Source: a bacterium UBP12_UBA5184
GTDB taxonomy: Bacteria; Vulcanimicrobiota; Vulcanimicrobiia; Vulcanimicrobiales; Vulcanimicrobiaceae
Reading direction: 5' to 3'
Assembly: GCA_002413145.1 (NCBI GenBank)
Contig: DHWK01000024.1
Span: 3,784 to 11,157 of the forward strand
Length of the DNA stretch: 7,374 nucleotides
Shown here: piece after piece, positions 1 through 6,522 of the stretch
Layout: each line of letters begins with the position of its first letter
Numbering within the stretch: position 1 is the first letter of the stretch
Made by a program: the position numbers and the translations under genes
The notes under the pieces: model-generated
The model's database searches: none
Told to the model about the DNA's origin: nothing
What the model saw: the letters and a program-made list of their open reading frames with translations, nothing else

Positions 1-3000
1 GCGGCGAGCGCTGATCAGATCTCGCGTATAGCCTCGAATCTGCGTCCTGACTTCCTGGGCGAGTCTCCAAAAGCGAGTGAAGGCGCCCCCATCGTTGGGC
101 CTGATGGAATTGTTGAGTCGGGCAACGGCCGCGTGTTGGGTATTCGCCAAGCCTACGAGTCAGGGAACGCCGGATCACGCGCTTACAGAGGTTATCTGCT
201 CGACAACGCGGAACGGTTTGGACTTGACCCTCAAGCGATTAAAGATGCCAAGCAGCCGGTTCTAGTTCGTATCCGAACCTCAGAAGTAGATCGCCCGCAG
301 TTTGTTAAAGAAGCCAACGAGCAGTCAATAGCGAGCATGTCGCCCGTCGAGCAAGCGCGCAGCGACGCAAAGATGCTCAAAGGCCTGTTGCTTGATATGT
401 TTCGCCCTTCCGAGTCTGGCGAGATCGCCACCGCTGGCAACATGAATTTCGTGCGAGCGTTTATCAAAGACGTAGTTGGGCCAAATGAGATTGGCCGCTA
501 TGTGACTGCATCGGGACAAATCTCGCAGGAAGGCGTGGCGCGGATTCGCAACGGGATTTTTGCAAGAGCTTACGGAGACTCGCCGGAGGGCTTGACCGCG
601 TTAGACAAGATGGCGGAGTCGCCGGATAACAATGTTCGCAATATCACTACCGCAATGCTGAGAAACGCTGCGGGCTTCGCTAATCTAAAGGAAGGAATCG
701 ATCAGGGCACAAGGTATCCGCTCGATCTCTCATCCGACGTGGCGGCAACGATGGGCAAAATGTCGAGCCTTCGCGATCAGGGAATGCCGGTTAGTGACTA
801 CCTCAATCAAGGTGCTTTGTTCGGCGAAGATTTAACCCCAATTCAAAAACGACTGCTCCAAGTGTTTGACGAAAACAAACGAGGGGCTAATACTATCGAC
901 GCAATTCTAAAGAACTATCTGCGCGGCGCGGATGCTGCGGGCAGTCCTGCCCAGGCGGATTTCTTCGGAATGGAGACGCCAAGCAAGGCAGATTTCTTAG
1001 AAGCGGCGATTTTGGAGGCTGTAGATGCTCACAAGGATGTTTCGCCCGGTTTATTCGCGGCCCAAGATCAAGGGCTACGCTCCGAACATGCGCCGCGTGG
1101 AGCAGATCAGAAAGCTAATGCGCGACTCTCAGCCGTTGACACGGCTAACGTCGCCGCTCCCGACGTTCCCGCCACCTTTGCGCCGAAACTCTCCGAAGCT
1201 GATAACCCGCCCAGTGAAACTGAAGGGCATCCACTAAGGCGCTTCGATTCCACTATCGACCGCCTAAAAGCTCAAGAAGAAGAATCCCGCCAACGTCTCG
1301 CCCAACGCGCCGAACAAGCGAAGTCGGAACTACTCAACATAACAGGCGACAAGAGCCAACGCGGAGCAGGAATTAACCCTGCCAGCATCCCCGAAGACCT
1401 TTACGACTACGTTGTAATCGGAGCCAGTAAGCTCGCCCAGCGCTCTCTCAACGTCGCACAGTTTGTCGATGAGATGGTGCGCGAGTTTGGCGAAGCGATC
1501 CGCAAACACGCTCGGACGATTTTCTCTCTCTCTCGAAAGATGGTCTCGGAGACCCAGAAGGAAGTAAGAAACGAGCGGCTATCAAAAGAGATTGCGAACC
1601 GTCTATTTACCGACAACGTACCAAAGGACCAACAGCGTGAGGCGATGAGGATCGCGGCAAGATTTAGGACGACGACCGACACGCAGGACAGGTTTCTTTC
1701 GGGCTTCAAGTCTCGCGTTGGCGAGATGGCGAAAAGCTACGGAGCTGCCGGCGGCGAACTCACAAACCGCTTACACCTGGGCGACATTGCCAGAGGCCAC
1801 GAAATGGAGGCGGGTAATAAGCACCTCACCAAGATTCAGGACGTTTATGACGAAACGAAAAACGACTTTGAGCAGCAGCGTATATCAGAGGCGGTTATTA
1901 ACGCGTTAGAGAACCGAGCGGAGGCGGAACGGTATCTGGACACACCGCAAAAGAAAGCCGTGTTCGAGGATACTAAAGCGATGCTTGATGAGTTTAGAAC
2001 GAAGCTGACCGCTTTAGGCTACGAAACCCGCCCTGACTACTTTACCCACATTCGAGACGTGGACATTCTCGATCAAATTATCTCCGACGCGAAAGATCCG
2101 AAAGACGTAAACCTAAACGATCTGGTTGCAGCCAAAAGCCGATTCCTGCAAACCCGCGTCGATGCCAAGATGGAGATCAAGCGAGACTTGCCCCGAGTGC
2201 TTTTCGCTTATCTAAAGTCTGTCACTAAAGAAATCGCTTACAGTGATGCGGTAGATTACTACTACAACCATTTTCCTACCGACATTCCGATCAGTCTCCG
2301 TAGGAACAGCATGGACCGGGCGATTCAGTTGATGCAGAATTCGCTAAAGCCGGAACAAGGCCGGGGCATGTTCTACAGGGTCGCTGGTAAGTTACGGAGC
2401 GAGCAATATCGAAACTTCCTTGCCTACAATCTGAAGGCGGCAGCGCAGAACTTTACGCAGGTTGACTTCGCGAGGATGCGCTGGACGCCAGAGGCTAGAA
2501 GTCTCTCAGGCCAGATGTGGCGCAACCGTGCGGCACTCACAGGGCCACTCGCGGACGCGATAGACTTAGCCTCAACCGAGCACACGCCCTTGATGCGATT
2601 TCTTGAGCAGTTCAAAGGCGACGAGCCGCGCGGCACACGCGGCAGATTTTCCGAGGCGTTCAATAAGTACGATCCATTTCAGAAGTCCGAAAAACGGAAT
2701 TGGGCGCTAAGTGAGTTGGGCAGCATCGTCAACAGCGTCGTTAAACGTCCTGAATACAAGGCGCTCAAAGCGAAGCTGGGAGCCGAAGCCGCGATCAATG
2801 AATTACTGAAAAAGCAGGACGTGTTTGATTCGGCTGTAAGAGAGGCGGCAACTACGGCGGCAGAAACGCAGGTGGCCGCGAATCCGGCGATGCGCGGTGA
2901 ATTCTACGACGCTCCCCTGCACCGGATTATTGGAATGTTTACTGCTTTCAAAACTCGCCAGTTGCAGATTCTAGGTGAGGCGCTACGCAAGCATGAAGGA

Positions 3001-3102
3001 ATCAACGGCGCGCGAGCGCAGACGATCCTCAGGCGTGGGTTGAGCGCGTCGCGAATTCGGCGCACGATCGTCGTCAACTGCGATAAGCCTTCGAGCGCGT
3101 AG
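1..3102 (+). CDS. Fragment of a large phage/conjugative-element polyvalent protein (DdrB-type ParB-like domain plus helical LPD-like regions)
   Basis: The frame is open from base 1, so the true start lies outside the window; the GTG at 133 is internal to a conserved domain. Numbering from the first codon in the window, residues 31-100 hold a ParB-like fold of the DdrB type: ESGNGRVLGIRQAY (39-52) corresponds to the ParB 'GERR' box, followed by PVLVRIR. Nearby blocks typical of this family include AGNMNFVRAF (about nt 433-462) and SQEGVARIR with ARAYGD (nt 523-582). A proline-rich, charged linker (about nt 1080-1260) leads to a coiled coil (nt 1261-1335). Next is a compact helical domain, from EDLYDYVVIGASK to RTIF (nt 1393-1524), that recurs in large phage proteins. 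The remaining roughly 500 residues are helical and unassigned, with PDYFTHIRD (about nt 2032) and NLKAAAQNFTQVDF (about nt 2428) as recognisable motifs. Such proteins are thought to be delivered with phage or conjugative DNA and to protect or establish it; that role is inferred from the family. The last 27 codons (3022-3102) are antisense parA, so the native C-terminus is missing. Confidence 0.8.
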   Translation, partial: AASADQISRIASNLRPDFLGESPKASEGAPIVGPDGIVESGNGRVLGIRQAYESGNAGSRAYRGYLLDNAERFGLDPQAIKDAKQPVLVRIRTSEVDRPQFVKEANEQSIASMSPVEQARSDAKMLKGLLLDMFRPSESGEIATAGNMNFVRAFIKDVVGPNEIGRYVTASGQISQEGVARIRNGIFARAYGDSPEGLTALDKMAESPDNNVRNITTAMLRNAAGFANLKEGIDQGTRYPLDLSSDVAATMGKMSSLRDQGMPVSDYLNQGALFGEDLTPIQKRLLQVFDENKRGANTIDAILKNYLRGADAAGSPAQADFFGMETPSKADFLEAAILEAVDAHKDVSPGLFAAQDQGLRSEHAPRGADQKANARLSAVDTANVAAPDVPATFAPKLSEADNPPSETEGHPLRRFDSTIDRLKAQEEESRQRLAQRAEQAKSELLNITGDKSQRGAGINPASIPEDLYDYVVIGASKLAQRSLNVAQFVDEMVREFGEAIRKHARTIFSLSRKMVSETQKEVRNERLSKEIANRLFTDNVPKDQQREAMRIAARFRTTTDTQDRFLSGFKSRVGEMAKSYGAAGGELTNRLHLGDIARGHEMEAGNKHLTKIQDVYDETKNDFEQQRISEAVINALENRAEAERYLDTPQKKAVFEDTKAMLDEFRTKLTALGYETRPDYFTHIRDVDILDQIISDAKDPKDVNLNDLVAAKSRFLQTRVDAKMEIKRDLPRVLFAYLKSVTKEIAYSDAVDYYYNHFPTDIPISLRRNSMDRAIQLMQNSLKPEQGRGMFYRVAGKLRSEQYRNFLAYNLKAAAQNFTQVDFARMRWTPEARSLSGQMWRNRAALTGPLADAIDLASTEHTPLMRFLEQFKGDEPRGTRGRFSEAFNKYDPFQKSEKRNWALSELGSIVNSVVKRPEYKALKAKLGAEAAINELLKKQDVFDSAVREAATTAAETQVAANPAMRGEFYDAPLHRIIGMFTAFKTRQLQILGEALRKHEGINGARAQTILRRGLSASRIRRTIVVNCDKPSSA

Positions 3103-3575
3103 TATTCGGCTTGAACGGGGATCAGCACTTCTGAGGCCGCGGTCAGCGCGTTGAGCGTCAGCAGACCGAGCGACGGCGGGCAATCGATCAGCACGTAGTC
3201 GTAGCGAGCGACCGTCCCCGCGAGCGCGCGTTTCAATTTCGTTTCGCGCGAAAGCGTCGGCACGAGCTCGATCTCCGCGCCGGCAAGATTGATCGTCGCC
3301 GGAATTAACTCGAGACCGGGGACGGCCGTGGGAAGAATGACCCGCTCCGCGGGCACGTCCGAGAGCAAGACGCTGTAAATATCGTCGCCGATCTGCGCCT
3401 TGTCGATGCCGAGGCCGCTGGTCGTATTACCTTGCGGATCGATGTCGACCAGCAGAACGCGCCGTCCTAAGAGCGCGAGCGCCGCACCGAGGTTGATCGC
3501 CGTCGTACTCTTGCCGACGCCGCCCTTCTGATTGACGATCGCGATCACGCGAACGGCGCGCTCTTCGTCCGGCAT
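2904..3575 (-). CDS. parA: Chromosome-partition ATPase ParA/Soj, C-terminally truncated
   Basis: This is a ParA/Soj-type ATPase of the MinD/ParA P-loop family. It binds DNA non-specifically as an ATP dimer and works with ParB bound at parS to segregate chromosome origins. The deviant Walker A motif KGGVGKST is at residues 17-24, with signature lysine K17 and catalytic-loop K22. Walker A' is DIDPQGN at 44-50, Walker B is VLIDCPPSLG near 128-137 with D131, and the family block EYYALEGLSQL is at 157-167. Genuine ParA sequence ends at V185 (base 3021). The remaining 38 codons, to the stop at 2904, translate the neighbouring foreign DNA and match nothing in the family. Intact homologues are about 250-270 residues, so roughly 70 residues are missing, including a C-terminal region that contributes to DNA and ParB contacts; the product should not be functional if the sequence is real. 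The start ATG at 3575 has GGAG ten bases upstream and lies 4 bp after the preceding stop. parB would be expected next but is absent. Confidence 0.9.
   Translation of the reverse strand: MPDEERAVRVIAIVNQKGGVGKSTTAINLGAALALLGRRVLLVDIDPQGNTTSGLGIDKAQIGDDIYSVLLSDVPAERVILPTAVPGLELIPATINLAGAEIELVPTLSRETKLKRALAGTVARYDYVLIDCPPSLGLLTLNALTAASEVLIPVQAEYYALEGLSQLTTIVRRIRDALNPRLRIVCARAPLIPSCLRSASPRICNWRVLKAVNIPIIRCRGAS
3015..3027. other. Junction between mobile-element-like DNA and chromosomal parA (chimera or insertion breakpoint)
   Basis: On the minus strand ParA matches its family up to valine 185 (codon 3023-3021). The next codons read CARAPLIPSC, where ParA proteins have a GVLLTMYDART-like segment. 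On the plus strand the polyvalent frame continues from Q (3019-3021) into sequence that is the exact reverse of parA coding. GC content and codon choice change here, from mixed with many A/T-ending codons on the left to strongly GC-ending codons on the right. I see no direct or inverted repeat, integrase gene or tRNA end at the boundary. The exact base is uncertain by perhaps ten positions because both sides are GC-rich there. Confidence 0.75.
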
Positions 3576-3579
3576 CGCG

Positions 3580-3918
3580 CTACGGCTCCATGCCGTAGCG
3601 GGCTTTCATCGCGGCGTAGCGCCCGAAGGTGTGCGGATCGATCTCGCTCCAGGGCAGCCCGTCGAGCAGCGGGACCAGCCGATAGCGAAGCGCGTTGCCG
3701 CGCACCATGAATTGGTAGTAGTTGCGGCCACCGTGCGTGTAGGGGCCGTATAAGCGCGCACCGGGGCAGCGCTCGAGCAGCCAATCGAGCAGCGGCTTGT
3801 GTCGCGCGTGCAACCGCAAGGTCACCTGCGGCTGCAGGCGGTCGCCACCAAAATGCCCTTCCGCGATCAGCATCCCGACGAGAACTCCCAATTCAAAAGG
3901 CCCCGTCGTCCGTTCCAT
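3580..3918 (-). CDS. Small stand-alone LAGLIDADG-like protein (homing-endonuclease fold)
   Basis: This 112-residue protein resembles a single-motif LAGLIDADG domain. The helix LGVLVGMLIAEGHFGGD (residues 10-26) fits the LAGLIDADG signature, with E20 at the position of the metal-binding acidic residue. It is followed by the expected alternation of strands and helices: PQVTLRLHARHKPLLDWLLE (30-49), a glycine-rich turn LYGPYTHGG (57-65), then YYQFMVRG and LVPLLDG (67-87). Single-motif members normally homodimerise to form the DNA-binding saddle. It is not inside an intron or intein and sits as an ordinary operon gene, ending only 4 bp before parA, so a domesticated DNA-binding or regulatory role is plausible; that is inference. 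The ATG at 3918 has no strong ribosome-binding site; a weak AAGA lies upstream. The 81-bp leader carries a parS-like palindrome, so ParB could influence its transcription. I am fairly sure of the fold and unsure of the function. Confidence 0.75.
   Translation of the reverse strand: MERTTGPFELGVLVGMLIAEGHFGGDRLQPQVTLRLHARHKPLLDWLLERCPGARLYGPYTHGGRNYYQFMVRGNALRYRLVPLLDGLPWSEIDPHTFGRYAAMKARYGMEP
3586..3589 (-). promoter_or_regulatory. Shine-Dalgarno sequence for parA
   Basis: On the minus strand GGAG lies ten bases before the parA ATG, inside the last codons of the LAGLIDADG-like gene. It supports the 3575 start and translation of parA from a message shared with its upstream neighbour. Confidence 0.5.
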
Positions 3919-3933
3919 TACGGTCTTAATTCT

Positions 3934-3941
3934 TGTTTCAC
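3934..3941. promoter_or_regulatory. parS half-site next to the full parS-like site
   Basis: TGTTTCAC is an exact left half of the classic parS consensus TGTTTCACGTGAAACA. It continues as CGT rather than GTG, so the right half is missing. It lies 6 bp from the full palindrome. It may be a decayed second parS or a chance match; eight bases is short evidence. Confidence 0.3.
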
Positions 3942-3947
3942 CGTTAG

Positions 3948-3961
3948 GTTCCCCGTGGAAC
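3948..3961. promoter_or_regulatory. parS: parS-like centromere site (ParB-binding palindrome)
   Basis: The 14-mer GTTCCCCGTGGAAC differs at one base from the symmetric sequence GTTCCACGTGGAAC. That sequence is the core of the bacterial parS consensus, TGTTYCACGTGRAACA. The two outermost consensus bases (T and A) are both G here. It lies in the non-coding gap between cca and the LAGLIDADG-like gene, 373 bp upstream of the parA start, which is a usual place for parS. The identification rests on the motif plus context; binding is inferred. Confidence 0.65.
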
Positions 3962-3999
3962 GATCGCCTCGGTCCTGCACGCTATCTTTGCCACGAGGC

Positions 4000-5418
4000 T
4001 CAGGGAGGGGCCTCCCGAGCCGCCAAGAGTCCTTCCATCTCGTGGCGGAGCGCCGCCGGCTCGTTGACTTCCGGGTGCTCGATCACCCGCTCGAGCAGGC
4101 CGCGCAGGACCTCGCCGACGATCGGTCCGCCCCGGGAGCCCTCCGGGAGGAGTCCGCGAGCGATCGCCGCTTCGGCGACCTCCGCGCCGTCGATTGCGAG
4201 AGCTTTGACCGTAAGTGGCGGCTTTTGCGCCATGATCTCGCGAACCCGCCCCTCGAAGGCGTCGCTCTCACCGCGCTTCGGAAGTCCGCTGCCGGCGACG
4301 TCGGCGCGCCGCAGGGCGAACTGATCGTCGAGCCGGTCGGTTCCGACCCGACGGACGAAGCGTCGCAGCGTCGCATCGGCGAGCTCGGGATCGGCGGCGT
4401 ACATGTGATGGCGGACGAGCGCCGCGACGTCCTCGATCACCTCATTCGAGAACCGGAAGCGCAGGAGGAGGGCCCGCGCGAGCTCCTCGCCCAGGATCTC
4501 ATGGCGGTAGAAATGCGGTCCATTTTTCGTTCGCGGTTTGCCGACATCGTGCAGCAGCGCCGCAAGGCGGAGGGCGAGATTCCCGCTCGGCGTCGCGTCC
4601 AGCGTCGCGAGCGTATGCCGGTAGACGTCGTAGGCGTGATACTCGTTCTGCTCGACCCCGATCCCCTCGGCGATCTCCGGAAAGAGGACCGCGAGAAGGC
4701 CGCCTTCGCGCATGACCTCGAACCCGATCGATGGACGCGCCGCCTCCTCGAGCAGCTTGACGAGCTCGTCATGGATGCGCTCGGCCGAGACCGTCGCGAC
4801 CAGCGGCGCGGCGGCCCGCAGCGCGGCCATCGTCGCCGGCGCCACCGCGAACTCGAAGCGCGCGGCAAATTGGGCCGCCCGCAGCATCCTGAGGGGATCC
4901 TCTTCAAAGGCCGCCGACCGCAGCACGTCGATCCGGCGCTCTCGGATATCTTCCTCGCCGCCGTGCGGATCGACGAGGGTCCCGGCCGGTAATGCGCGGG
5001 CGAGCATGTTCATGCGGAAGTCTCGGCGCTCGAGGTCGTCTTCGAGGGAGACCTTCGAGCCCGCCTCGACGACGAATTCCCGATGCCCGACCCCGGTCGA
5101 GCGCTCACGTCGCGGCAGGGCGACATCGACGGTGATCCCGTTGAAAGTGCACTTCACGACCGCAAACGAGGCCCCGACGACGTCGGCACGGCCGAGCCGT
5201 CCGAGTCGTGCTACGAGATCTTCGAGCTCGATCCCGGTCGCGACATAATCGAGATCTTTTGCCGGCCGTACGATGCCGTCCAGCGATGTCCGGACCTCGT
5301 CGCGCACGCGGCCGCCGACCGCGTAGAGCGAGCCCGGTGGGAGCGCGGCGGAAAGCGCGGCGTCCGCCCTGAGGACGTCTTCCCGCGTCACTGTTTCACC
5401 GTCGAGTTCCTCATCCAC
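4000..5418 (-). CDS. cca: CCA tRNA nucleotidyltransferase, class II, with HD domain
   Basis: This 472-residue enzyme adds or repairs the 3' CCA end of tRNA using CTP and ATP without a nucleic-acid template. The nucleotidyltransferase head holds VGGRVRD (34-40) and KDLDYVATG (54-62), with catalytic D55 and D57. ERRDFRMN (130-137) is the ribose/metal motif, and EEDPLRMLRA (172-181) contains the EDxxR amino-acid template for nucleotide selection (E173, D174, R177). SAERIHDEL (211-219) follows. An HD-type domain lies downstream: LLHDVGK (288-294, H290/D291), HFYRHE (302-307) and VRHHM (335-339), suggesting phosphohydrolase activity as in other long bacterial CCA enzymes. The C-terminal block LAIDGAEV...VNEPAAL is family-typical. 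Position 135 is R where most relatives have T (RRDFTIN). The start is GTG at 5418, with AGG a few bases upstream; a second GTG at 5391 is possible. An A-adding-only or poly(A) polymerase paralogue cannot be fully excluded. It lies 55 bp after rsmG, probably in the same operon. Confidence 0.93.
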   Translation of the reverse strand: MDEELDGETVTREDVLRADAALSAALPPGSLYAVGGRVRDEVRTSLDGIVRPAKDLDYVATGIELEDLVARLGRLGRADVVGASFAVVKCTFNGITVDVALPRRERSTGVGHREFVVEAGSKVSLEDDLERRDFRMNMLARALPAGTLVDPHGGEEDIRERRIDVLRSAAFEEDPLRMLRAAQFAARFEFAVAPATMAALRAAAPLVATVSAERIHDELVKLLEEAARPSIGFEVMREGGLLAVLFPEIAEGIGVEQNEYHAYDVYRHTLATLDATPSGNLALRLAALLHDVGKPRTKNGPHFYRHEILGEELARALLLRFRFSNEVIEDVAALVRHHMYAADPELADATLRRFVRRVGTDRLDDQFALRRADVAGSGLPKRGESDAFEGRVREIMAQKPPLTVKALAIDGAEVAEAAIARGLLPEGSRGGPIVGEVLRGLLERVIEHPEVNEPAALRHEMEGLLAAREAPP

Positions 5419-5473
5419 GCTACCTGGCGCTCTTGTTTCTCGGCGCGGGCGGACGCCCCGCCTCGGCGACAGT

Positions 5474-6148
5474 CTAGCCGGCGAGCGGGCGCCGCTCGGG
5501 CAGGCCGGCGCGGCGCGGAAAGCGCTCCGGCGTCGCGCGCCGCTTGGGAACCAGCAGGATGCGATGCGCGCCGTCGATGGCGCGTTCCTCGACGAGGCCG
5601 CCGCCCAACATCAGCGCGGCGTCGTGCGCGGCGGTTCGCTCGCGGTACGCGAGGCGTCCGCGCTGCAAGACGGCAACCCCGCCGAGCGCGAGAAACGGCA
5701 GCGCCAACTCGAGCACCGCCGGCGCGGAGGCGACGCCACGCGCGGTCGCCGACGCGAATCGTTCGCGCAGTCCCGGATCGTGCGCCGCGATTTCGGCGCG
5801 GTTGGGGACCACGCGCCCGGTGAGCTGAAGGTCGGCGACGACGAGTTCCAGGAAGCGTGCTTTCTTGTGGGTCGCTTCGATCAAGGTGACGGCGCAGCCC
5901 GTCACGATCGAAAGCACGATCGCGGGGAAGCCGCCGCCGCTACCGACGTCGACCAGCGGATCGCGGATGTAGCGAGCGATGGCCAGCGAATCCGCGACGT
6001 GTTCGAGCATCGCCTCGAGATCGCGCGCGCCCGTGAGATTGAAGCGCGCGTTGTGTTCCATCAGCAACTCGAGATAGCGCGCCAGCCGCGGCTGCGCTTC
6101 GCTCGCGACGCCGAGTTTCGCGAGTTCTAACTCGAGCGCGGCGCTCAT
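5474..6148 (-). CDS. rsmG: 16S rRNA (guanine-N7)-methyltransferase RsmG (GidB)
   Basis: RsmG transfers a methyl group from S-adenosylmethionine to N7 of a guanosine in the 530 loop of 16S rRNA (G527 in Escherichia coli numbering). The 224-residue product has the family layout. It begins with an N-terminal helix and NARFNLTGARD (33-43). The SAM-binding loop LVDVGSGGGFPAIVLS is at 65-80 and HKKARFLELVVADL at 94-107. RAEI (117-120) is followed by ATARGVAS (134-141, the usual 'RAVA' site). The tail TPERFPRRAGLPERRPL (206-222) is diagnostic. The ATG at 6148 overlaps the stop of the preceding VOC gene by four bases (ATGA), indicating translational coupling. The frame stays open upstream to 6385, but that 79-residue extension is arginine-rich, matches no family and is antisense-like readthrough in a GC-rich frame, so I chose 6148. 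Length is normal for the family. Confidence 0.95.
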   Translation of the reverse strand: MSAALELELAKLGVASEAQPRLARYLELLMEHNARFNLTGARDLEAMLEHVADSLAIARYIRDPLVDVGSGGGFPAIVLSIVTGCAVTLIEATHKKARFLELVVADLQLTGRVVPNRAEIAAHDPGLRERFASATARGVASAPAVLELALPFLALGGVAVLQRGRLAYRERTAAHDAALMLGGGLVEERAIDGAHRILLVPKRRATPERFPRRAGLPERRPLAG

Positions 6149-6510
6149 CCGAGCGGGCAGATAAAACGGAGGCTGTTGCCGTCTGGGTCTTTCACGTACA
6201 TTTCGCGATTGCCCCAAGTTTGGTCGACCGGGGCCGTGTCGATGCCGACCTCCTTGCGCTTCAACTCTACGTGTAACGCATCGACGTCGTCGACCAGGAG
6301 GAACACGACGGCGCCGCCGAGCCCGTCGCCGGAGAATGAGGAGAGGTGCAGCCGGACGCCCTCGCGCGTCAGCCCCATGTAGCACGGATCGGGCTTGGTC
6401 TCATCGATCCCAAACGCGAACTCCCTACGAAAGCCCAGCAGATCGCAGTAGAAGCGTTCCGCAAGCGCCGAGTTGCTGACCCGTAGCACGGGGATCGCCG
6501 CCTTGAACAT
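6145..6510 (-). CDS. VOC-superfamily protein (glyoxalase / bleomycin-resistance-like)
   Basis: This 121-residue protein has the paired beta-alpha-beta-beta-beta modules of the vicinal oxygen chelate fold. Module one is IPVLRVSNSALAERFYCDLLGF (6-27), ending at LTREGVRLHLSSF (47-59). Module two is AVVFLLVDDVDALHVELKRK (67-86), closing with the family signature WGNREMYVKDPDGNSLRF (99-116). H55 and E103 fall where metal-binding glyoxalases carry ligands, but the overall resemblance is to the bleomycin-resistance/dioxygenase-like branch, whose members may sequester a ligand without metal. The substrate cannot be told from sequence. It starts 12 bp after the mnmG stop and its stop overlaps the rsmG start, so it is embedded in the gid operon, where such a gene is not usual. 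The ATG at 6510 has only a weak ribosome-binding site, consistent with coupling to mnmG translation. Confidence 0.88.
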   Translation of the reverse strand: MFKAAIPVLRVSNSALAERFYCDLLGFRREFAFGIDETKPDPCYMGLTREGVRLHLSSFSGDGLGGAVVFLLVDDVDALHVELKRKEVGIDTAPVDQTWGNREMYVKDPDGNSLRFICPLG

Positions 6511-6522
6511 CGCGCTCGTGGC

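Noticed and set aside
133..135. GTG at 133 as the start of the long polyvalent gene
   Set aside because: It falls inside the ParB-like GNGR motif, and the frame is open with family-like sequence back to base 1; the true start is upstream of the window.
3919..3999. Promoter for the LAGLIDADG-parA genes in the 81-bp gap
   Set aside because: A promoter is likely on position alone, but I could not find a convincing -35/-10 pair, so none is annotated.
3799..4992. Long plus-strand open frame of 397 codons
   Set aside because: It lies opposite the end of the CDS at 3916-3918 and the well-supported cca gene; its product is rich in R, E and D with no family features. It is a high-GC antisense shadow.
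5440..5465. GC-rich inverted repeat between rsmG and cca (GGGC/GCCC) as a terminator
   Set aside because: The stem is only about four pairs, there is no T-run on either strand, and tight gene spacing argues for readthrough.
5564..6130. Plus-strand open frame of 188 codons, and a neighbouring one at 5083-5823
   Set aside because: These are antisense to rsmG and the start of cca, arginine-rich and without recognisable motifs.
6149..6385. 79-residue N-terminal extension of rsmG
   Set aside because: It overlaps the VOC gene in another frame, is low-complexity and arginine-rich, and RsmG proteins begin near the ATG at 6148.
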